From: Anaerolineales bacterium UBA2181
GTDB taxonomy: Bacteria > Chloroflexota > Anaerolineae > Promineifilales > UBA4811
NCBI GenBank assembly: GCA_002328075.1
Contig: DCVT01000035.1
Span: forward strand, 65,906-129,905
Direction of reading: 5' to 3'
Length of the DNA stretch: 64,000 nucleotides
The notes beneath the pieces were generated by a model. That model was not told the DNA's origin. It saw only the letters and a list, made by a program, of their open reading frames with translations, and made no database searches. Below, one piece after another: positions 59,148 through 64,000 of the stretch; the first letter of the stretch is position 1, and each line of letters begins with the position of its first letter. A program made the position numbers and the translations under genes.

Positions 59148-61376
59148 CTATCGCAGGATTGGCAGCACCAAGAGCATGAATCCCAATAGTATGATCGCCA
59201 TCGTGACCGCCAGCAGGAGATAATCCTGCACCCAGCCGCTCTGGAGTGTGCGCATCTGGCGACCTCCCGCCTTGACCACATGGCCGATTCCGTTGACCGC
59301 CCCATCCACGCCTTTCAAATCGACAGTGTTGCTCAAAGTTGAAAGGCCTCTCGCGGCCCGTCCTACCAGGTTTACCGTCCCATCGACGACAGCCAGGTCC
59401 AGCCCACCGAGCCGTTCAGCGGTGCGGATGCTCAATTGCCCGATTGTATTCACGAGGCGGTTGATCACCCAGTCGTAGTCAAACTTGGCACACAATTCAG
59501 CTAAACGGAGGACCGGGCGGATAACGATCAGGCGATACAGCTCGTCGACGTAATACTTGTTCTCCAGCACACCATGCACTGGCCCGAGCCACCGCTTCAG
59601 CGGGTCCACCTGTCCAGCCCGCAGCGGTGCGCGCCCATAGACCAGCCAGCCACAGACAGCACCCCCCACCGCCAGAACGGTAGATAGCCCAGCCACGAAC
59701 GGGTCAAATGGGGTCGCCGCAAAGGCCTCACCAACCAGTTCATGATACTGATTGGCCCAGGGGGTGCCAAAGAGACCCAAAATCACGGCAAAGAACGCCA
59801 GGATCATCAGGGGCCAGGTCATGGATGGCGGACTCTCGTGAGCGTGACGCGCCGCTTCGGTCCGAGGTTCCCCCAAGAAGGTTAAGCATATCTGGCGCGC
59901 GGTATAGAAAGCGGTCAATGCTGCAGCTACGGTCAGCAGCAGCCAAACGAACAGGGGCCAGAAGGTGCCAAAGTGTTGAGTATGCTGAAACTCATGCCAG
60001 GCATGTGCCAGTATCTCGTCCTTGCTCCAAAAGCCCGCCAGCGGGACGATGCCTGCCAGTGCCCCGCCACCAATGATAAAAGTCCAGGCAGTACGGGGCA
60101 TCTTGTTCATCAGTCCCCCCATGTTCATCATGTCGTTGGGATCAAAGTGCCCCTCTTCGTGGTCATGATGTCCATGAGCGATTTTGTGGTGACCGTGCTC
60201 CACGCCGTGAATCACCGAGCCAGAGCCAAGAAAAAGCAATGCTTTGAAAAAGGCATGGGTGATGAGATGAAAGACTGCAGCAACGTACGCCCCAATCCCC
60301 AGTGCCGCGATCATGTAACCGAGCTGGCTGATGGTCGAGTAGGCCAGAACCCGCTTGACATCGTTCTGGGCCAAAGCAATGGTGCTGGCAGCCAGGGCCG
60401 TGAAAGCGCCGATGAAGGCCACCACAGCCAATTGCACTCCGCCATGATCAAGGGGCACGGCCATAAACAGGGGAAAGCAGCGAGCGACTAGGTAGACACC
60501 CGCCGAGACCATCGTTGCCGCGTGAATGAGTGCGCTGACCGGTGTGGGACCCTCCATGGCGTCGGGCAGCCAGACATGCAGCGGAAACTGGGCGCTCTTA
60601 CCCACGGCTCCCCCAAAGATCAGGATGGCGATGACCGTGGCTACCGGCGCCGTGCCAAAGATTGGCATCCACAGCTCCTGTTCGGCCAACATGTGCAACG
60701 TCTCCTGGCTAAAGACATCCTTGAACGACAGGCTGCCCACTTGGGAATAGAGGAGCAGAAGGCCGATGAGCATAATCACGTCTCCCACCCGAGTGGTGAG
60801 AAAAGCCTTCAGACCAGCCTGCCTGGGAGTAATCCGATTCGGATCGGGATAACTTTTGTCGTACCAGAAGCCGATCAAGAGGTATGAACAGAGCCCCATG
60901 ATCTCCCAAAAGATGAAAAGGGTCAGTAGATTATCCGAGACAACCAGACCCAGCATTCCGCAGGCAAAGAGGGAAATGTAGGCAAAAAACCGCGAGTAAC
61001 GGGGGTCTGGGTGCTCGGTGCCATAGCCCATGTAGCCTTTGGAGTAAACGAAAATCATCAGGCACACAAAGGGCACCATGAAGAGCATCAACGCCGTCAG
61101 CGTGTCTATCTGAAAACCGATCTTGAGCACGCTGCCCCCGGTAGGCAGGGCCCACAGGGGCACGGGATGATTCCCTTCAGGCGGCGTCAGGTGGTGGATA
61201 TCTCCCCATGACAGAAAGAACATCGTCCAGCCCAGCAACCAGGCCAAACCAATGCCGATCCACGCCACCCAGGTGCTCCACTTGCGGCTAGGGTGAGTCC
61301 ACAGGATAATCAGGGCAAAGGCCAGCAGAGGAAAGAGGGGGATCAGCCAGGTCAGGTTGAATAACGCTTCTCGCAT
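59148..61376 (-). CDS. nuoL: NADH-quinone oxidoreductase subunit L
   Basis: 742 residues, longer than the ~610 of E. coli. Antiporter core (FFAYISLFACGMLGLVVSDNLLTLFIFWEIMGLCSYLLIGFWY, QFPLHVWLPDAMEGPTPVSALIHAATMVSAGVYLVAR, RVLAYSTISQLGYM) plus a His-rich insertion after residue ~380 (HGVEHGHHKIAHGHHDHEEGH) and an extended C-terminus containing the lateral helix HL and a final anchoring helix. Start ATG 61376 is 7 nt after nuoK. Confidence 0.96.
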   Translation of the reverse strand: MREALFNLTWLIPLFPLLAFALIILWTHPSRKWSTWVAWIGIGLAWLLGWTMFFLSWGDIHHLTPPEGNHPVPLWALPTGGSVLKIGFQIDTLTALMLFMVPFVCLMIFVYSKGYMGYGTEHPDPRYSRFFAYISLFACGMLGLVVSDNLLTLFIFWEIMGLCSYLLIGFWYDKSYPDPNRITPRQAGLKAFLTTRVGDVIMLIGLLLLYSQVGSLSFKDVFSQETLHMLAEQELWMPIFGTAPVATVIAILIFGGAVGKSAQFPLHVWLPDAMEGPTPVSALIHAATMVSAGVYLVARCFPLFMAVPLDHGGVQLAVVAFIGAFTALAASTIALAQNDVKRVLAYSTISQLGYMIAALGIGAYVAAVFHLITHAFFKALLFLGSGSVIHGVEHGHHKIAHGHHDHEEGHFDPNDMMNMGGLMNKMPRTAWTFIIGGGALAGIVPLAGFWSKDEILAHAWHEFQHTQHFGTFWPLFVWLLLTVAAALTAFYTARQICLTFLGEPRTEAARHAHESPPSMTWPLMILAFFAVILGLFGTPWANQYHELVGEAFAATPFDPFVAGLSTVLAVGGAVCGWLVYGRAPLRAGQVDPLKRWLGPVHGVLENKYYVDELYRLIVIRPVLRLAELCAKFDYDWVINRLVNTIGQLSIRTAERLGGLDLAVVDGTVNLVGRAARGLSTLSNTVDLKGVDGAVNGIGHVVKAGGRQMRTLQSGWVQDYLLLAVTMAIILLGFMLLVLPILR

Positions 61377-61382
61377 CGCCCG

Positions 61383-61691
61383 CTACCCCTTGAGCAAATC
61401 CATGTCTTCCACAACAACGGTGCCACGGCTGCTGTAGATGGCGATACACAGCGCCAAACCCACAGCCGCCTCCGCCGCTGCCACCACGAAGACCATCAGG
61501 GTAAACACCTGTCCGGACATCACGTCTGGCCTCAGGTGCCGCCAGAAGGCCACCAGGTTGATATTGGCCGCGTTGAGCATCAACTCAGTACCCATCAGAA
61601 TGGCCACTGCATTGCGCCGAGCCAGCACCCCAAAGATGCCAAGGCAAAAAAGCGCGGCCGACACCATCAGATACCAGGAAAGTGGGACCAT
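61383..61691 (-). CDS. nuoK: NADH-quinone oxidoreductase subunit K
   Basis: 102 residues, three helices; LARRNAVAILMGTELMLNAANINLVAFWRHL carries the two conserved Glu regions of NuoK/ND4L. ATG 61691 has GGAGG 7 nt upstream; the longer frame would overlap nuoJ. Confidence 0.96.
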   Translation of the reverse strand: MVPLSWYLMVSAALFCLGIFGVLARRNAVAILMGTELMLNAANINLVAFWRHLRPDVMSGQVFTLMVFVVAAAEAAVGLALCIAIYSSRGTVVVEDMDLLKG

Positions 61692-61707
61692 GAGCACGCC
61701 TCCCAGC

Positions 61708-62226
61708 CTAGTGTCGTTTCTCACGAGCGATCACAATTGCCCCCAACATCGCACTCAGCAAAAGGACTGAAGCTACCTCGAAAGGAAACGCGTACTGCTC
61801 GGGGCTCAGCAAGGCAACACCCAACCGGCTAGTGGAATCGCCGGTCAGCGGCGGTGCGTTGCCAACTACCCCCCCGGCCAGCGGCCAGGTACCCTGAATG
61901 ACGATCACCAAAATCGCCAACGCCATCACAGCCGTGCCCAGCGCCCAGGCCCACTGGCTATTGAGGCCCGGCTCTTGCTCATCTGCCAAACGTCGCGTGA
62001 GCATGACGGCAAAGATGATCAGGATCGCGATGGCCCCGATATAGATCAGGATTTGCACGGCTGCCAGAAAACCGGCCTCCAGAAGGACGTACAGGCCCGC
62101 CACGCCAAAGAGGGTAAGGATGAGCGCTCCGGCTGCCTGAACCAGGTTGCGCCGGGTGACCACCATCACGCCGCCACCCAAGATGAGGACGCTAAACAGG
62201 ATGAATAACACGTGTGAAATGCCCAT
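61708..62226 (-). CDS. nuoJ: NADH-quinone oxidoreductase subunit J
   Basis: 172 residues, five helices; RRNLVQAAGALILTLFGVAGLYVLLEAGFLAAVQILIYIGAIAILIIFAVMLTRRL is the NuoJ/ND6 signature. Starts 3 nt after the nuoH stop; NuoI, normally between H and J, is absent. Confidence 0.96.
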   Translation of the reverse strand: MGISHVLFILFSVLILGGGVMVVTRRNLVQAAGALILTLFGVAGLYVLLEAGFLAAVQILIYIGAIAILIIFAVMLTRRLADEQEPGLNSQWAWALGTAVMALAILVIVIQGTWPLAGGVVGNAPPLTGDSTSRLGVALLSPEQYAFPFEVASVLLLSAMLGAIVIAREKRH

Positions 62227-62229
62227 TGT

Positions 62230-63462
62230 TCACTCTTGAACAACCGCTGCCGACCCAAATCGCCCGCTCACTTCTTCCTCCTTACGCCGTGCCTGCCGAG
62301 CCACTTCCCTCACAGCCACGAACGTCCCCACTGCCATAATCAGGTTCACACCCAGAAAACCACCCCAGCGAGGTAATGTGGCCCAGAACGACGCCGAGAG
62401 GTCAGGTGGCGCCAATAGTTTGGTTGCCAGGGCCATCACCGCCACGTTGACAAGGGCCAGCGGTACCAGGAACTTCCAGCTAAAGGCAAGCATTTGGTCA
62501 ATCCGAAAGCGCGGCATGGTGGCCCGAATCCAGATGTGAATCAGGTAGAGAATGAACATCTTGGCGAAAAAGTAGAGGGCGCCGAGCGCCGGTACCTGGT
62601 CTACAAACGGCCCGCGCCAGCCGCCGAAATAGAGGGTGGCGGTCAAAGCGCAGAAGGTAAAGGCGTGGATCCATTCGCCCAGGAAAAACATGGCAAAGCG
62701 CATCCCGCTGTACTCTATGTTAAAACCGGCTACGATCTCCGAATCGGCTTCCAACAGGTCAAAGGGTGAGCGTCCCACCTCTGCGGTGCCACTGATGAAA
62801 AAGATGAGCATCGAGATCGGCGCCAGAATCACAAACCACCCGCGCGACTGGGCCTGCACAATATCGTTCATGCTCAATGAACTCGCCAGCATCACCGGAA
62901 CCAGCAAGGAAAGCACCAGCGGCACCTCGTAGCTTACCAACTGCGATACGGTTCGGAAAGCGGCGATCAAGGCGTATTTGTTGTTGGACGACCAACCGGC
63001 CAGTAAAATTGCCAGTGTGGCTAGTGAACTCACTGCCAAAAAGTACACCACCCCGATGTCCAGATCGACTCCGATCATGCTCGGCGCTATTGGCATCACA
63101 GCCCAGATGAGGATGACGGCAATTACCGACAGCGCGGGCGCCACGTTGTACATGACTTTGTCCACGTTTGTCGGCGTGATGATCTCTTTGGTCAACAGCT
63201 TGACGACGTCCGGCACCGTCTGCAGGAAACCATAGGGTCCCACCCGGTTCGGGCCGAGACGATCCTGAAACCGGCCGATGATCTTGCGCTCCCCCATAAT
63301 GGTGAACACGACGATGGTCACCGGAAGCGCAGTCAGCAAGAGCGCAGCGACAAGCTTGTTAACAAAAGCTATCCATTGGGAGCTCAATCCCAGGTTGACC
63401 AGGAACCCGGTCCAGACCTGACCGATGCTAACGAAAAGGTTGGCTACGTCGAATCCTTCCAT
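62230..63462 (-). CDS. nuoH: NADH-quinone oxidoreductase subunit H
   Basis: 410 residues, eight helices. MGERKIIGRFQDRLGPNRVGPYGFLQTVPDVVKLLTKE and SAFD-like GRSPFDLLEADSEIVAGFNIEYSGMRFAMFFLGEW with the quinone-channel Glu/Asp residues, IRATMPRFRIDQMLAFSWKFLVPLAL. Longer C-terminus than E. coli. 69 nt after nuoA. Confidence 0.97.
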   Translation of the reverse strand: MEGFDVANLFVSIGQVWTGFLVNLGLSSQWIAFVNKLVAALLLTALPVTIVVFTIMGERKIIGRFQDRLGPNRVGPYGFLQTVPDVVKLLTKEIITPTNVDKVMYNVAPALSVIAVILIWAVMPIAPSMIGVDLDIGVVYFLAVSSLATLAILLAGWSSNNKYALIAAFRTVSQLVSYEVPLVLSLLVPVMLASSLSMNDIVQAQSRGWFVILAPISMLIFFISGTAEVGRSPFDLLEADSEIVAGFNIEYSGMRFAMFFLGEWIHAFTFCALTATLYFGGWRGPFVDQVPALGALYFFAKMFILYLIHIWIRATMPRFRIDQMLAFSWKFLVPLALVNVAVMALATKLLAPPDLSASFWATLPRWGGFLGVNLIMAVGTFVAVREVARQARRKEEEVSGRFGSAAVVQE

Positions 63463-63530
63463 GCAAGATTACTCCCAGGATAGACAGCCTTGGAACTCAA
63501 ACGCAGACGTAGCGGCCGGAGGCACACTGG

Positions 63531-63887
63531 TTAGCGCCACTCGAGGGCACCCTTTCTCCAGACGTACACGAGCGCGGCGCCAAGAATGACCAGAAAAATC
63601 ACCGCCTCGACCACGGCAAAAAGGGGTAACGTGCCAAACGCGGCCGCAGAGGGAAAGAGGAGCACAAGCTCCACATCAAAGACAACAAAGACCAGCGCAT
63701 AGATATAGTACTGGATCCGAAACTGAACCCACGAAGGCCCAAAGGTTTCCATGCCACATTCGTACACATCGTTCTTGATCGGATTTGGTTTTCGTGGGCC
63801 CAAGAACGTTGCTGCCACTATTGCGGCTGTTGGAAGCGCTATCGCAAAAAGGAAAAGCAGTCCTATCAGTTCATAATCACTCAACAC
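63531..63887 (-). CDS. nuoA: NADH-quinone oxidoreductase subunit A
   Basis: 118 residues, three helices; NPIKNDVYECGMETFGPSWVQFRIQYYIYALVFVVFDVELVLLFPSAAA is the NuoA/ND3 signature. GTG start with AGGAGGG 9 nt upstream. First gene of the operon, its promoter lying ~50 nt upstream. The next gene is nuoH, not nuoB. Confidence 0.96.
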   Translation of the reverse strand: MLSDYELIGLLFLFAIALPTAAIVAATFLGPRKPNPIKNDVYECGMETFGPSWVQFRIQYYIYALVFVVFDVELVLLFPSAAAFGTLPLFAVVEAVIFLVILGAALVYVWRKGALEWR

Positions 63888-63932
63888 TGGACGAAACCCT
63901 CCTGGCCGCTAGTCTTTCACAAGACGGACGGC

Positions 63933-63961
63933 ATTTTACCACAAGATGCAGCTTGTACCAA
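63933..63961 (-). promoter_or_regulatory. Promoter of the nuoAHJKLMN-atp operon
   Basis: Minus strand TTGGTA (63961-63956), 17-nt spacer, TAAAAT (63938-63933), about 46 nt before the nuoA GTG. Suggests nuoA is the first gene of the transcript. Confidence 0.7.
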
Positions 63962-64000
63962 GTCCTGACATCCGTCGTGACTGTTGAATCGTCGGTGAAA

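Noticed and set aside
1..64000. CRISPR arrays, insertion sequences, rRNA genes
   Set aside because: No regularly spaced repeats, transposase motifs or rRNA segments were seen on either strand.

Overview
The window is about 64 kb of GC-rich bacterial chromosome with dense, mostly short-spaced genes. No plasmid, phage, IS or CRISPR signature is visible. The gene set is that of a free-living respiratory bacterium: succinate dehydrogenase, complex I membrane subunits, a Fo-ATP synthase, a DPM-type glycosyltransferase next to RNase J, and eukaryote-like saccharopine-pathway enzymes. The style of the proteins suggests Chloroflexota (Anaerolineae/Caldilineae-like), but this is inference; no rRNA or phylogenetic marker was compared.

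Layout. 1-1.4 kb: guaA (cut by the window edge) and a purine phosphoribosyltransferase. 1.5-5.3 kb: a SDR-like epimerase, then a two-gene lysine-to-saccharopine-to-aminoadipate semialdehyde module. 5.7-8.7 kb: a minus-strand run of DUF92, bacterial PH, DUF4177, phosphatase and DUF1232 proteins. 8.8-13.5 kb: a cNMP/PH membrane protein, def, infC-rpmI-rplT and a TrmH-type methyltransferase. 13.5-17.4 kb: zinc-ribbon protein, glycosyltransferase, RNase J and PP2C phosphatase, divergent from a TPR/beta-propeller protein. 19.4-21.8 kb: a vitamin-type ECF transporter (S subunit plus fused ATPases, no T subunit). 22-27.8 kb: HAD hydrolase, acyl-CoA ligase, HD protein, glycosyltransferase and RfbH-type dehydrase. 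28-31.4 kb: sdhCDAB. 31.5-36.1 kb: amidohydrolase, tRNA-Arg(CCT), small membrane protein, glcD and a ROK sugar kinase. 36.5-42.8 kb: an accessory-looking stretch with two related alpha/alpha-toroid proteins, DUF998, WYL regulator, DUF3795 and C45 acyltransferase. 42.8-50 kb: uvrA, a metallophosphatase interrupted by one in-frame TGA, NUDIX, and an exopolysaccharide pair. 50-53.7 kb: guaB, murE and a small membrane protein.

The right end, 53.8-63.9 kb, is one long minus-strand operon that appears complete: a good promoter at 63933-63961, then nuoA-H-J-K-L-M-N, atpZ/I-like, atpB, atpE and a fused atpF-atpH(C-terminal), then a strong terminator at 53763-53800. It encodes all seven membrane subunits of complex I and the Fo sector with its stator, but no hydrophilic Nuo subunit and no F1 alpha, beta, gamma or epsilon.

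Most interesting points: (1) the metallophosphatase at 45853-47046 has an in-frame TGA exactly where relatives, as remembered, carry the second Cys of a CGC motif, so it may be an undescribed selenoprotein; (2) the membrane-only nuo/Fo operon; (3) a strong promoter followed by a ~185-nt structured leader and intrinsic terminator in front of the exopolysaccharide genes, a candidate riboswitch or sRNA; (4) infC with no ATG/GTG/TTG where translation should begin, and an attenuator-like terminator between infC and rpmI; (5) divergent, apparently leaderless promoters at 17.4-17.5 kb.
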